A stretch of DNA of 64,000 bases, taken from the NCBI RefSeq assembly GCF_001184025.1, contig NZ_BBYG01000009.1:186001-250000 (forward strand). The letters run 5' to 3'. Source of the stretch: Streptomyces maremycinicus (GTDB taxonomy: Bacteria > Actinomycetota > Actinomycetes > Streptomycetales > Streptomycetaceae). Position 1 is the first letter of the stretch. Each line of letters opens with the position of its first letter. Shown here piece by piece: positions 8,064-17,371 of this stretch. A program made the translations under genes and the position numbers. The notes under the pieces are model-generated. The model did not search any database, was not told the origin of the DNA, and worked only from the letters and a program-made list of their open reading frames with translations.

Positions 8064-8792
8064 TTACCCGAAGGTGGACCGGGCTCCAAAACGGGTATCG
8101 GGGCCGAGGATCGCGGGCAGTTCGGCGAGCGAGACGATCCGGTGGCGTCCGGAGGGGAGCTCGACGGTGGCCGTACCGCAGCGGTCGATCCACACGGAGA
8201 GCAGTCCCGCCTCGGCGGCGCCCTGTCCGTCGATCTCCGGATGGTCGCCGACGTAGGCCACCTGGTGCGGGGCGAGCGACAGGGCCTCGCAGGCCGCGAG
8301 GAAGGCGCCGGGCTCCGGCTTGGAGACGCCCAGTTCCGCCGCGCACAGGATGACCTCGAAGCGGTCGTGGACGCCGAGGACGCGCAGTTTGTGATCCTGG
8401 ACATGGATGCTGGAGTTGGAGAGCACCGCGTGGCGGTGGCTGGCGGCGAGGGCGTCCAGCACCGGCAGGACGTCCGGGAAGAGCGACCAGGCGGCCTCGT
8501 AGTGCGCGTGGTAGCGCCGAAGCCAGTCGTCGGCCTCCGCGTCGCTCATCTCACGGCCCAGGAACGCCCGCACCCGGCCCCGGCACTGGTCCTCGAAGGT
8601 GATCCCGCCCGCAGAGAAGCGGGCCCAGTGCTCCTCGGTGACCTCCCGCCACCGCGCGAGCCCCCGCTCCGCGGTGCCGAACCGGTCGAGCAGCCCCTCG
8701 GCCGTCAGATACGACCGCATGCCCTCGCGGTCGGCGGTCGTGTAGTCGAAGAGGGTGTCGTCCACGTCCCAGACCACGGCGAGGATGCTCAT
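8064..8792 (-). CDS. HAD-superfamily hydrolase
   Basis: Haloacid-dehalogenase-type phosphatase or hydrolase, 242 aa. Motif I is AVVWDVDDTLFDYT (nucleophile Asp9, acid/base Asp11), motif II is AVLSNSS, motif III is the lysine in GVSKPEPGAF, and motif IV is VAYVGDHPEIDGQGAAEAGL. A helical cap lies between motifs I and II, as in subfamily I. The physiological substrate is unknown; phosphoglycolate-like or nucleotide monophosphate substrates are common in this group. It lies downstream of gltX on the same strand, separated by a terminator hairpin, so it is probably transcribed on its own. Confidence 0.88.
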   Translation of the reverse strand: MSILAVVWDVDDTLFDYTTADREGMRSYLTAEGLLDRFGTAERGLARWREVTEEHWARFSAGGITFEDQCRGRVRAFLGREMSDAEADDWLRRYHAHYEAAWSLFPDVLPVLDALAASHRHAVLSNSSIHVQDHKLRVLGVHDRFEVILCAAELGVSKPEPGAFLAACEALSLAPHQVAYVGDHPEIDGQGAAEAGLLSVWIDRCGTATVELPSGRHRIVSLAELPAILGPDTRFGARSTFG

Positions 8793-8840
8793 GATCCAAC
8801 CGTAACGCGGGCCCGGCCGCCCTGTCCGGGGTATGCCGAA

Positions 8841-8872
8841 GGGGCGGCACCCGGATCACCGGGCGCCGCCCC
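8841..8872 (-). terminator. Hairpin downstream of gltX
   Basis: Stem GGGGCGGC-A-CCCGG / CCGGG-C-GCCGCCCC with loop ATCA and one A-C mismatch. It lies 32 bases after the gltX stop. Confidence 0.7.
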
Positions 8873-8903
8873 TCGGGCGCGGTCGGGGACCGCGCGGGCG
8901 GTT

Positions 8904-10388
8904 CTAGGCGGTGAGCTTCGCCAGTGCCGCGTCGACGCGGGCCAGCGTCTTCTCCTTGCCCAGGATCTCCAGGGACTCGAAGAGCGGCAGGCCGACCGTG
9001 CGGCCGGTGACGGCGACGCGGACCGGGGCCTGGGCCTTGCCGAGCTTGAGGCCGTGCGCCTCGCCGGCGGCCAGGACGGCCTCCTTCAGGGACTCGGCCG
9101 AGGTCCAGTCGGCCGCGGCCAGCTTCTCGCGGGCCGTCGCGAGCAGCGCGTCGCTGCCCTCCTTCATCGCCTTCGCCCAGCTGGCCTCGTCGGAGACCGG
9201 CTCCGGCAGGAAGAGGAAGTCGACGTTGTCGGTGATCTCCGACAGCACCTTCAGACGGGTCTGGGCGTGCGGGGCGATCGCCTCCCACTTGGCCTCGTCG
9301 AAGTCCTGCGGGGCCCAGGGGGCGAAGGGGGCCTTCAGCCAGGGCGCGCAGCGCTCGGTGAAGTCCTTCACGTCCAGCAGGCGGATGTGGTCGGCGTTGA
9401 TCGCCTCGCACTTCTTCAGGTCGAAGCGCGCCGGGTTGGGGTTGACGTCCCCGATCTCGAAGGCCGCGGTCATCTCGTCCAGGGTGAAGATGTCCTGGTC
9501 GGCGGAGAGCGACCAGCCGAGCAGCGAGAGGTAGTTGAGCAGTCCCTCGGGGAGGAAGCCGCGCTCGCGGTAGAGGTTGAGCGAGGACTCCGGGTCCCGC
9601 TTCGACAGCTTCTTGTTGCCCTCGCCCATCACGTACGGCAGGTGGCCGAACTGCGGCGTGCCCTGGGCGATGCCCAGTTCGGTCAGCGCCTTGTAGAGCG
9701 CGATCTGGCGGGGGGTCGAGGAGAGCAGGTCCTCGCCGCGCAGGACGTGGGTGATCTCCATCAGCGCGTCGTCGACGGGGTTGACCAGCGTGTACAGCGG
9801 GGCGCCGTTCGCGCGGACGATGCCGAAGTCGGGCACGTTCTCCGGGGTGAAGGTCAGCTCGCCGCGGACCAGGTCCGTGAAGGTGATCGTCTCGTCGGGC
9901 ATGCGGAAGCGGACGATCGGGGTACGGCCCTGGGCCCGGTACTGCGCCACCTGCTCCTCGGTGAGGTCGCGGCAGTGGCCGTCGTAGCCGGAGGGCCGGC
10001 CGGCGGCGCGGGCGGCGTCGCGGCGGGTGTCCAGCTCCTCCTGGGAGCAGTAGCAGTGGTAGGCGTGGCCGGCCTCGAGGAGCCTGCGGGCGACGTCGGC
10101 GTAGAGGTCCATGCGCTGCGACTGGCGGTACGGCGCGTGCGGGCCGCCGACCTCGGGGCCCTCGTCCCAGTCGAAGCCCAGCCAGCGCAGCGAGTCCAGG
10201 AGCTGCTGGTAGGACTCCTCGGAGTCACGGGCCGCGTCGGTGTCCTCGATGCGGAAGACCAGGGTGCCCTGGTGGTGCTTGGCGAACGCCCAGTTGAACA
10301 GGGCGGTGCGGACCAGGCCCACGTGGGGGTTACCGGTGGGCGAGGGACAGAAACGGACGCGTACGGGGGAGCCGGGTGCGCTAGCCAC
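8904..10388 (-). CDS. gltX: Glutamyl-tRNA synthetase (non-discriminating type expected)
   Basis: Class I aminoacyl-tRNA synthetase, 494 aa. The HIGH-type motif is [11 protein letters not shown] (HVGL at residues 22-25) and the KMSKS-type motif is KLSKR (residues 260-264). The Glu-binding segment [15 protein letters not shown] and zinc-like Cys region HCYCSQEE are present. Actinobacteria generally lack GlnRS, so this enzyme should also load Glu on tRNA-Gln for GatCAB to convert. The GTG start at 10388 gives the family N-terminus [12 protein letters not shown] and overlaps the upstream FAH gene by eight bases, so the two genes are coupled. Its tRNA substrates are encoded just downstream. Confidence 0.96.
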   Translation of the reverse strand: MASAPGSPVRVRFCPSPTGNPHVGLVRTALFNWAFAKHHQGTLVFRIEDTDAARDSEESYQQLLDSLRWLGFDWDEGPEVGGPHAPYRQSQRMDLYADVARRLLEAGHAYHCYCSQEELDTRRDAARAAGRPSGYDGHCRDLTEEQVAQYRAQGRTPIVRFRMPDETITFTDLVRGELTFTPENVPDFGIVRANGAPLYTLVNPVDDALMEITHVLRGEDLLSSTPRQIALYKALTELGIAQGTPQFGHLPYVMGEGNKKLSKRDPESSLNLYRERGFLPEGLLNYLSLLGWSLSADQDIFTLDEMTAAFEIGDVNPNPARFDLKKCEAINADHIRLLDVKDFTERCAPWLKAPFAPWAPQDFDEAKWEAIAPHAQTRLKVLSEITDNVDFLFLPEPVSDEASWAKAMKEGSDALLATAREKLAAADWTSAESLKEAVLAAGEAHGLKLGKAQAPVRVAVTGRTVGLPLFESLEILGKEKTLARVDAALAKLTA

Positions 10389-11166
10389 GCTTGACAACCT
10401 TGTTGGTGAGAGTGCCGATGCCTTCGATGGTGACGGCGACCTCGTCGCCGACGACCAGGGGGCCTACCCCTGCCGGGGTGCCCGTGAGGATCACGTCGCC
10501 GGGGAGCAGCGTCATGGCCTCGGAGATGTTGACGATCAGATCCTCGATCGAGTGGATCATCTCGCTGGTGCGGCCGAGCTGCCGTTGCTGCCCGTTGACC
10601 GTCAGCTGGACGGTGAGGTCGGCGGCGGTCTTCAGGTCCAGGCCGGTCTCCACCCAGGGGCCCAGCGGGCACGAGGTGTCGAAGCCCTTGGCCCGGGCCC
10701 ACTGCTTCTCGCGCTTCTGGACGTCGCGGGCGGTGACGTCGTTCGCGCAGGTGTAGCCGAAGATCACGTCCTTGACGCGCTCACGGGGGACCTCGCGGCA
10801 GAGCCGGCCGATGACCACGGCGAGCTCGGCCTCGTGATGGACCTCCTCGGAGAAGGCCGGGTACTGGATGGCGTCGCCGGGACCGATCACCGAGGTGGAC
10901 GGCTTGAAGAAGGCGAACGGGGCGTCCGGCACCTCGTTGCCCAGCTCGCGCGCGTGCTCGGCGTAGTTACGGCCGAAGGCCACGACCTTGTTGGGCAGGA
11001 CGGGCGGGAGCAGCCGGACCTTGCTCAGCGGCACCTTGGTGCCGGAGAGCTCGAAGTCCGTGAACGGGATGCCCTTGATGATGTCGAGGACGAGCTCGTC
11101 CGGCTTGTCGCCCTCGACCGCGCCGAAGGCGACGTTCCCGTCGATGGAGAACCTGGCGATGCGCAC
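10381..11166 (-). CDS. Fumarylacetoacetate hydrolase (FAH) family protein
   Basis: A 261-aa member of the FAH / 2-hydroxyhepta-2,4-diene-1,7-dioate isomerase family of divalent-metal enzymes that cleave or isomerise C-C bonds in oxo acids; some members are oxaloacetate decarboxylases or acylpyruvases. Seen: [11 protein letters not shown], the metal-ligand segment [28 protein letters not shown] and the C-terminal [17 protein letters not shown]. The GTG start at 11166 has AAGGGG upstream. It overlaps gltX by eight bases and is probably translated with it. The exact substrate is unknown; co-expression with gltX is conserved positional context and not functional evidence. Confidence 0.88.
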   Translation of the reverse strand: MRIARFSIDGNVAFGAVEGDKPDELVLDIIKGIPFTDFELSGTKVPLSKVRLLPPVLPNKVVAFGRNYAEHARELGNEVPDAPFAFFKPSTSVIGPGDAIQYPAFSEEVHHEAELAVVIGRLCREVPRERVKDVIFGYTCANDVTARDVQKREKQWARAKGFDTSCPLGPWVETGLDLKTAADLTVQLTVNGQQRQLGRTSEMIHSIEDLIVNISEAMTLLPGDVILTGTPAGVGPLVVGDEVAVTIEGIGTLTNKVVKRG

Positions 11167-11223
11167 GGGTTGGTTGGCCCCTTGACTGAGCTGGCTGGAG
11201 TCTGACGCCCCAGGCTAACGCGG

Positions 11224-11251
11224 AAGGGCGTCCCCGGCCGGGGACGCCCTT
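11224..11251. terminator. Hairpin between the FAH gene and the 62-aa gene
   Basis: Perfect 12-bp stem AAGGGCGTCCCC / GGGGACGCCCTT with GGCC loop. It lies upstream of the FAH gene and downstream of the 62-aa gene (both leftward), so it probably ends the latter. Confidence 0.75.
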
Positions 11252-11313
11252 GACATCCGTGGGTGGCCGCCTTGAGCATTCGGCGGCCGGTGCCCGTATC
11301 TCCGCGTGATGAT

Positions 11314-11502
11314 CTACTCCACGACGGAGGCGGCGACCGGCGCCTCCATGAGGATGGTGCGCTTGGGGTTCGCGGTCTGGGCGGGAAGTTCGACGGAGTG
11401 CTCCTGCTGCTCCGGGAGCTGGAGCTCGTCGGCGTCCGTGAGGTGCGCCAGGGTCGTACGCCGGGGGTTGGCGATCTTGTGGAACATCGTCGTCGTCTTC
11501 AC
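11314..11502 (-). CDS. Small protein (62 aa) with an internal duplicated motif
   Basis: A 62-aa protein without cysteine. Two similar segments stand out: KIANPRRTTLAHLTD near residues 9-23 and QTANPKRTILMEAP near 42-55, i.e. a repeated x-A-N-P-[RK]-R-T-x-L motif separated by an acidic/Gln-rich stretch (DADELQLPEQQEH). I do not recognise a family. The start is either GTG at 11502 or ATG at 11487; neither has a strong ribosome binding site. It is divergent from the first conservon with about 600 bases between. A regulatory peptide or a RiPP-like precursor are possibilities, but no modifying enzyme is nearby. Confidence 0.6.
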   Translation of the reverse strand: MKTTTMFHKIANPRRTTLAHLTDADELQLPEQQEHSVELPAQTANPKRTILMEAPVAASVVE

Positions 11503-12104
11503 TGTTGTACGTGACCCTGTCGTGTCCGGGCGTCCGGGAAGCCCTCAAGGGGCTCCGTACAGACGCGGTTTGTCGGATGTGCCATCCCTGTAAAGCGTCA
11601 GGCTAAACACGCGATTCCCGGTGAAGACGTGAAGGTCGCATGATCAGCGTGTGAGTTTGCTCACGAATCACTGGGCAAAGCGGTCATTCCGGACTGCTCG
11701 GCGACCTTCGCGAAACGGGCATTCACCACCTGAAGCATTCATTCCGCTCCTGATCATGGCGACTGGGACACCCCCCGGCCACCCCCTCTTCCCACCCTTA
11801 TGTCCGCCTTACGTGGGATCACTTTCTACATCCCGTAACTTGACCCTCACGTCGTGTCACGGATGTCACAGCCTGGCCAACGGGCCTTGTTGGAGATCCT
11901 GCACTGTGCTGGAATTCCTCGGACCGCCGCTGGATCGAGCCGGCGCACAGAGGGCGCCCAGCGCGCCCGGTGGCGGCGAGGACAGGGGGAGCCAGCGCCG
12001 GTACTCACGACCAATTGACGGGCGTATTCAGGACGCCCGCCAACACGCCGACACCGTCCTTCCGTTCGCGCGGAGGGGCGCCTGGTCCAGAGGTTGCGAC
12101 GCTA
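11503..12104. other. 602-base intergenic region upstream of cvnA1
   Basis: No convincing gene. It has relatively low GC in its first half. Seen: a perfect inverted repeat GTGAG-TTTG-CTCAC at 11651-11664; a TTGACC -35-like element at 11840-11845 followed by the near-repeat TGTCACGGATGTCAC. It probably holds promoters for cvnA1 and for the leftward 62-aa gene. The cvnA1 frame stays open back to 11970, so the 5' boundary of that gene is not certain. Confidence 0.5.
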
Positions 12105-15100
12105 GTGCAGGGACGTTTCAAGAGGGATGGCAGCGCTTCGGCCGAGCCGGAGCCGCACGGCGGGACTGGCCCGATGGCAGTCGGCTCCTCGCCCCAGCAC
12201 GCCCAGAACCAGGGCCCCAATCCGTCCGGCGACGGCGGTGAGCGCTCCGGACGTCCCGGCGCGTCCGCGTCGGCGACCACTCCTCCCCCGGCTCCGACGA
12301 AGCCGCCGACCGGCCCCACCGGCCCCGGCCCGCGGGTCGCGCTGCGCAACTGGCGCATCTCCACGCGTCTGGTGGCACTGCTGACCCTGCCCGTGGTCGC
12401 GGCCACCTCGCTGGGCGCGCTGCGCATCAACCAGTCGATGGACGACATCCAGCAGCTCGACAACATGAAGCTGCTGACGGACATGACCAAGCAGGCCACC
12501 GACCTGGCCGACGCGCTCCAGGACGAGCGTGACCGCTCGGCCGGCCCGCTGGCGCACAACGGCAAGGCGACGGACCCCGGTATCAAGGGCCTGCGCGAGA
12601 AGACGGACCGCGCGCTCAGCGCCTTCCAGGACGCGTCCGAGGAGATCGACGGCGCCACCTCGGAGGGCAACCTCCAGGGCGTCCGGGACAGCCTCGTCGG
12701 TCTGCTGGGCGACCTCGGCAACCTCGCCAAGGTCCGTTCGACGGCCTACGCGGAGAAGGGCAACTCCACCCAGACGGTGGAGGCCTACCACCGCCTCATC
12801 ACCAGCCTGCTCGACCTCTCGCAGGACATGGCGCAGGCCACGAGCAATCCGGAGATGATCCAGCGCACGCGTGCGCTGGCCGCCTTCTCCTCCGCCAAGG
12901 AGTACGCCTCCGTCCAGCGCGCCGTGCTCGCGGCGGCGCTGCCGGTGGGCAACACCGTCTACGGCGACCTCTCCGAGAACGACCGGCAGTACGCCGAGGC
13001 CGGACTCGAGAACCAGGACTCCGACCTCGCGAGCTTCCGCAGCATCTACGGCGACAGCGGCGCCGAGGAACTGCTGAAGCCGATCCAGCAGGGCAACCCG
13101 GTCATCGAGGACGCCGACACCTACGCCACCCGTGCGCTCAGCTCCTCCAGCGGCCTGGAGTCGCTGGACAAGCAGTCGTACCAGGACTGGCTCGACGCCA
13201 GCTCCACCAAGATCAAGCAGATGAACAACATCGAGCTCACCCTGCTCGAGAACATGGAGCAGAAGGCGCGTGAGCTGCGCGCCGAGTCGGAGCGCGAAGC
13301 GATCATCTCCGGTGCGCTGATCCTGCTCGTGCTCGGTGTCTCGCTGGTCGGCGCGTTCGTCGTCGCCCGGTCCATGATCCGTTCGCTGCGCCGCCTCCAG
13401 GAGACCGCCACCAAGGTCGCCCAGGACCGCCTGCCCGAGCTGGTCAAGCAGCTGTCCGAGTCCGACCCGCAGGACGTGGACACGTCCGTGGAGTCGGTCG
13501 GTGTGCACTCCCGGGACGAGATCGGCCAGGTGGCCGCGGCCTTCGACGACGTGCACCGCGAGGCGGTCCGTCTCGCCGCCGAGCAGGCCCTCCTCCGGGG
13601 CAACGTCAACGCGATGTTCACCAACCTCTCGCGCCGCTCCCAGGGCCTCATCCAGCGTCAGCTCTCGCTCATCTCCGAACTGGAGTCCCGCGAGGCCGAC
13701 CCGGACCAGCTGTCCTCGCTCTTCAAGCTCGACCACCTCGCGACCCGCATGCGCCGTAACGGTGAGAACCTCCTCGTCCTCGCGGGTGAGGAGCCCGGCC
13801 GTCGCTGGACCCGTCCGGTCCCGCTGGTCGACGTGCTGCGTGCCGCCGCGTCCGAGGTGGAGCAGTACGAGCGCATCGAGCTGGCCTCCGTGCCGACCAC
13901 CGAAGTGGCCGGCCGCGTCGTCAACGACCTCGTGCACCTGCTCGCCGAGCTGCTCGAGAACGCCACCTCGTTCTCCTCGCCTCAGACCAAGGTCAAGGTC
14001 ACCGGTCACGCGCTGCCCGACGGGCGGGTGCTGATCGAGATCCACGACACCGGTATCGGCCTCTCCCCGGAGGACCTCGCCGCGATCAACGAGCGGCTCG
14101 CCTCGCCGCCCACCGTGGACGTCTCGGTCTCGCGCCGCATGGGTCTGTTCGTGGTCGGTCGTCTGTCGCAGCGCCACGGCATCCGCATCCAGCTGCGTCC
14201 CTCCGACTCCGGTGGCACGACCGCGCTGGTCATGCTCCCCGTGGATGTCGCCCAGGGCGGCAAGAAGCCTCAGCCCAAGCCCGGTCAGGGCGCCGTCGCC
14301 GGTGGTCCCGCCGCCGCGCAGGCCGCCGCGGGCGTCGCCGCCGCGCGTCGCCAGACCGGCGCGCAGAACGGCTCGCAGGGCGGTGCCCTCGGCGCCGGCC
14401 CCGGCGCCGGTGGCCGGCTCGCCGCCGGTCAGGGCCCCCGGGCCGCGCTGCCCGGCCGTGACGGCGGTGGCCGTCCCGGTGGTCAGCCGCCGCGCGGACC
14501 GCAGCAGCCTCCGGCCTCCCCCCAGCAGGGCCGACCGGCTCCGGCCGGTGCGGGTTCCGGCTTCGGCGGCCAGGCGCCGGCCGCGCCGCAGGGTCTCCAG
14601 GCGGCCGGTACGGGTTCCTCCTCGGGTGTGGACATGTTCGGCGGACGTCCGACGCAGCAGCGGGCCGGCAACAAGGCCGAGCAGGGCGGCCGCGGCCGTC
14701 AGCCGCAGCTGCCGCCGCGCGGTGGTCCGCGCGCCGAGCTGCCGGGCGGCAACCCGCAGCCGCGGGCGACCAGCTGGGGCGACGAGAACGCCCAGCCGCC
14801 GGTGCCGCGCAGCCCGCTGGACGCCCCGCGCGGTCACGAGGAGCCGGACGCCGCCCAGACGTCGCGCATGCCGCGCTTCGACGACCGGCAGGGTCCCGGC
14901 GCCACCGCCGAGATACCGGCGATCCCGCGCACCGACGACCGCCAGAGCCCGGCGGGCCCGGCCGACTTCGGCCGCCCCGTCACGAACGGCTTCCAGGGCA
15001 CGGGCCAGTTCCCGGCCGTGGGCAACCCCCAGCAGGGTCAGGGCGGACGCCAGGACACCAACCAGTTCCAGCGTCCCGGCACGAACGGCCGCCAGGACAC

Positions 15101-15881
15101 GGGGCAGTTCCAGCGCCCCGGCACCAGCGCCCCGCAGGACGAGAACGGCTTCACCCGGTCCGACGTCTTCGGCACCCCGGGCGGCCAGAACGCTCCCGCG
15201 GCCCCGAACCAGTTCGCTCCGCAGGCGTACGACAACGGCTCCACCGGCCAGTTCACCGCAAACGGCTACGACGGCTCCTCGACCGGTCAGCACTCGCTGC
15301 CCGGCCGCCAGGACCCCTCGTCCACCGGCCAGTTCGCCGCACCGCAGGCGGGTGGCTACGGCACCCAGGCGCAGCCGACCGGCCCGCAGCGTCCCGTGGG
15401 GCGTCCGGAGCCGGAGGCACTGCCGCCGGCCTCGGGTCCCGGTGACGGACGTACCCCGCTCTACGACACGCTGGAGACCAACTGGTTCCACGGTCAGCAG
15501 GCGGGTGGTGCGGGCCAGGCTCCGCAGCAACAGCAGCAGCACCAGGAGCCGCAGGCTCCGGCTGCCCCCCAGCGTCCCGCCACCAATGCCTCCTGGCGCA
15601 CCTCGCCGAACGACGAACTCGTCCGGCAGGCAGAGCGGGTCAGGCAGCCGGCCGCGGGCGGCGTCACCACATCCGGCCTGCCGCGCCGGGTGCCCAGGGC
15701 GAACCTCGTCCCGGGCACAGCTCAGCAGCAACAGCACCAGCCCGGTCCGCAGGTCTCGCGCGCGCCTGACGACGTACGCGGACGGCTGACCAATCTCCGT
15801 CGGGGCATCGCGCAGGGTCGTCAGGCCGGCAACGGCCAGACCGGCAGTTTCCCGAGCCCCACTCACCAGCAGGAGCGTTAG
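12105..15881 (+). CDS. cvnA1: Conservon sensor histidine-kinase-like protein CvnA (first conservon)
   Basis: Membrane sensor of a Streptomyces conservon, about 1258 aa. Order: Pro-rich cytoplasmic N-terminus; TM1 near residues 88-105 (RLVALLTLPVVAATSLGAL); extracellular nitrate-sensor-like helical domain (about 110-395); TM2 near 399-420; HAMP; then a histidine-kinase-type ATPase domain with HLLAELLENATSFSSP (N box, about 611) and DTGIGLS (G box, about 648). From about 715 a long Gln/Pro/Gly-rich low-complexity tail follows, ending in a conserved basic segment (GLPRRVPRANL, later RGRLTNLRRG). No clear phospho-accepting His box is visible, consistent with signalling through CvnB-D. GTG 12105 is my choice of start; 11970 is possible. 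Confidence 0.9.
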   Translation: MQGRFKRDGSASAEPEPHGGTGPMAVGSSPQHAQNQGPNPSGDGGERSGRPGASASATTPPPAPTKPPTGPTGPGPRVALRNWRISTRLVALLTLPVVAATSLGALRINQSMDDIQQLDNMKLLTDMTKQATDLADALQDERDRSAGPLAHNGKATDPGIKGLREKTDRALSAFQDASEEIDGATSEGNLQGVRDSLVGLLGDLGNLAKVRSTAYAEKGNSTQTVEAYHRLITSLLDLSQDMAQATSNPEMIQRTRALAAFSSAKEYASVQRAVLAAALPVGNTVYGDLSENDRQYAEAGLENQDSDLASFRSIYGDSGAEELLKPIQQGNPVIEDADTYATRALSSSSGLESLDKQSYQDWLDASSTKIKQMNNIELTLLENMEQKARELRAESEREAIISGALILLVLGVSLVGAFVVARSMIRSLRRLQETATKVAQDRLPELVKQLSESDPQDVDTSVESVGVHSRDEIGQVAAAFDDVHREAVRLAAEQALLRGNVNAMFTNLSRRSQGLIQRQLSLISELESREADPDQLSSLFKLDHLATRMRRNGENLLVLAGEEPGRRWTRPVPLVDVLRAAASEVEQYERIELASVPTTEVAGRVVNDLVHLLAELLENATSFSSPQTKVKVTGHALPDGRVLIEIHDTGIGLSPEDLAAINERLASPPTVDVSVSRRMGLFVVGRLSQRHGIRIQLRPSDSGGTTALVMLPVDVAQGGKKPQPKPGQGAVAGGPAAAQAAAGVAAARRQTGAQNGSQGGALGAGPGAGGRLAAGQGPRAALPGRDGGGRPGGQPPRGPQQPPASPQQGRPAPAGAGSGFGGQAPAAPQGLQAAGTGSSSGVDMFGGRPTQQRAGNKAEQGGRGRQPQLPPRGGPRAELPGGNPQPRATSWGDENAQPPVPRSPLDAPRGHEEPDAAQTSRMPRFDDRQGPGATAEIPAIPRTDDRQSPAGPADFGRPVTNGFQGTGQFPAVGNPQQGQGGRQDTNQFQRPGTNGRQDTGQFQRPGTSAPQDENGFTRSDVFGTPGGQNAPAAPNQFAPQAYDNGSTGQFTANGYDGSSTGQHSLPGRQDPSSTGQFAAPQAGGYGTQAQPTGPQRPVGRPEPEALPPASGPGDGRTPLYDTLETNWFHGQQAGGAGQAPQQQQQHQEPQAPAAPQRPATNASWRTSPNDELVRQAERVRQPAAGGVTTSGLPRRVPRANLVPGTAQQQQHQPGPQVSRAPDDVRGRLTNLRRGIAQGRQAGNGQTGSFPSPTHQQER

Positions 15882-16304
15882 TTGAGTCAGATGAGCCAGG
15901 CGGCACAGAACCTGAACTGGTTGATCACCAACTTCGTGGACAACACCCCTGGGGTGTCCCACACCGTTGTCGTGTCCGCCGACGGGCTCCTGCTCGCGAT
16001 GTCCGAAGGCTTCCCGCGCGACCGTGCCGATCAGTTGGCGGCCGTCGCGTCGGGGCTGACCTCGCTGACGGCCGGCGCCTCCCGGATCTTCGAAGGCGGC
16101 AGCGTCGCGCAGACCGTCGTCGAGATGGAACGAGGGTTCCTCTTCCTCATGTCCGTCTCGGACGGCTCGTCGCTCGCCGTTCTCGCCCACCCCGAGTGCG
16201 ACATCGGTCTCGTGGGCTACGAGATGACGCTGCTCGTCGACCGCGCCGGCGCGGTCCTCACGCCCGACCTGCGCGCCGAACTCCAGGGCAGTCTGCTCCA
16301 CTGA
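15882..16304 (+). CDS. cvnB1: Roadblock/LC7-domain protein CvnB (first conservon)
   Basis: A 140-aa Roadblock/LC7 protein, the MglB-like partner of the conservon GTPase, expected to bind CvnD and act as a GTPase-activating or scaffold component at the membrane with CvnA. Seen: NFVDNTPGVSHTVVVSADGL, LLAMSEGFPRDRADQLAAVA and the glycine-rich SGLTSLTAGASRIFEGG loop. The TTG start directly after the cvnA1 stop is preceded by AGGAGCG; ATG 15891 is the alternative. The protein differs from CvnB2 at only 9 of 140 positions. Confidence 0.92.
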   Translation: MSQMSQAAQNLNWLITNFVDNTPGVSHTVVVSADGLLLAMSEGFPRDRADQLAAVASGLTSLTAGASRIFEGGSVAQTVVEMERGFLFLMSVSDGSSLAVLAHPECDIGLVGYEMTLLVDRAGAVLTPDLRAELQGSLLH

Positions 16305-16416
16305 CCCGCCCCAGCACCACCCACCTCACGAAATCACCGTCCGGCCGACACAATCCCCCCACCGGCCTCGACGGACGGCACGACTGACCGCGAATGCTGT
16401 CCCGCCCGGAGGATCC

Positions 16417-16815
16417 ATGACCCCGCCCACCGCCCATCATGATCCGTACGCGGAGCCGTACGGGGATGAGGGCGACCAGCCGCTGGTGCGTCCGTACGCG
16501 ATGACCGGCGGCCGGACGCGGCCGCGCTATCAGCTCGCCATCGAGGCGCTGATCAGCACGACGGCCGACCCGGCAGCGCTCATGGGGCTGCTCCCGGAGC
16601 ACCAGCGCATCTGCCACCTGTGCCGTGAGGTGAAGTCGGTCGCGGAGGTCTCGGCTCTCCTGGCCATGCCGCTGGGAGTGGCGCGGATCCTGGTCGCGGA
16701 CCTCGCCGAGGCCGGACTGGTGGCCATCCACCAGCCGGGCGGCGACGAGAACAACGGCGGCGCTCCGGACGTGACGCTGCTCGAAAGGGTGCTCAGTGGA
16801 CTTCGCAAGCTCTGA
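16417..16815 (+). CDS. cvnC1: DUF742 protein CvnC (first conservon)
   Basis: A 132-aa DUF742 protein, the third conservon component. The conserved segment LVRPYAMTGGRTRPRYQLAI is followed by a winged-helix-like region (EHQRICHLCREVKSVAEVSA, then PLGVARILVADLAEAGLV) and the C-terminal DVTLLERVLSGLRKL. Its role is not established; it probably bridges CvnB and CvnD or binds DNA or protein through the winged fold. The ATG has GGAGG six bases upstream. Its last 20 bases overlap cvnD1, so translation is coupled. Compared with CvnC2 it lacks the roughly 60-residue disordered N-terminal extension. Confidence 0.9.
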   Translation: MTPPTAHHDPYAEPYGDEGDQPLVRPYAMTGGRTRPRYQLAIEALISTTADPAALMGLLPEHQRICHLCREVKSVAEVSALLAMPLGVARILVADLAEAGLVAIHQPGGDENNGGAPDVTLLERVLSGLRKL

Positions 16816-17371
16816 CGGAGGGCGGGCCACCACCTCCGCGAAGATCGTGGTGGCGGGGGGCTTCGGCGTGGGCAAGACCACGTTCGTGGGCGCCGTCTCC
16901 GAGATCAACCCGCTGCGCACGGAGGCCGTCATGACGTCCGCGAGCGCGGGCATCGACGACCTGACCCACACCGGGGACAAGACCACCACCACGGTGGCCA
17001 TGGACTTCGGTCGTATCACGCTCGACCAGGACCTGATCCTGTACCTGTTCGGTACGCCGGGCCAGGACCGGTTCTGGTTCATGTGGGACGACCTGGTGCG
17101 CGGCGCGATCGGCGCGATCGTCCTGGTGGACACCCGGCGTCTCGCCGACTGCTTCCCGGCGGTCGACTACTTCGAGAACAGCGGTCTGCCGTTCGTCGTC
17201 GCCCTCAACGGCTTCGACGGCTCGCAGCCGTACCAGCCGGAGGAGGTCCGCGAGGCCCTCCAGATCGGACCGGACACCCCGATCATCACGACGGACGCCC
17301 GGCACCGCTCGGATGCCAAGAGCGCGCTGATCACGCTGGTCGAGCACGCGCTCATGGCACGACTGCGGTAA
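16796..17371 (+). CDS. cvnD1: Conservon small GTPase CvnD (first conservon)
   Basis: A 191-aa Ras-like small GTPase of the conservon type. G1/Walker A is GGFGVGKTTFVGAVSEI; the switch II region is YLFGTPGQDRFWFMWDD; G4 is a variant NGFDGS in place of NKxD; G5 is TTDARH. The GTG start lies inside the end of cvnC1 (20-base overlap). From TTSAK to the end it differs from CvnD2 by only two residues (Glu/Asp and Ser/Ala), so the two GTPases may be exchangeable between systems. It is expected to act as the output switch of the CvnABCD membrane complex. Confidence 0.93.
   Translation: MDFASSDGGRATTSAKIVVAGGFGVGKTTFVGAVSEINPLRTEAVMTSASAGIDDLTHTGDKTTTTVAMDFGRITLDQDLILYLFGTPGQDRFWFMWDDLVRGAIGAIVLVDTRRLADCFPAVDYFENSGLPFVVALNGFDGSQPYQPEEVREALQIGPDTPIITTDARHRSDAKSALITLVEHALMARLR

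Noticed and set aside
8010..10394. 794-codon plus-strand reading opposite the HAD gene and gltX
   Set aside because: Crosses two real genes and a terminator; composition typical of an antisense shadow.
12102..16301. Open reading of about 1400 codons on the minus strand across cvnA1-cvnB1
   Set aside because: Arises from codon bias of the real plus-strand genes; no domain, very Arg/Leu/Gly/Val-rich, and cvnA1/cvnB1 are unambiguous.
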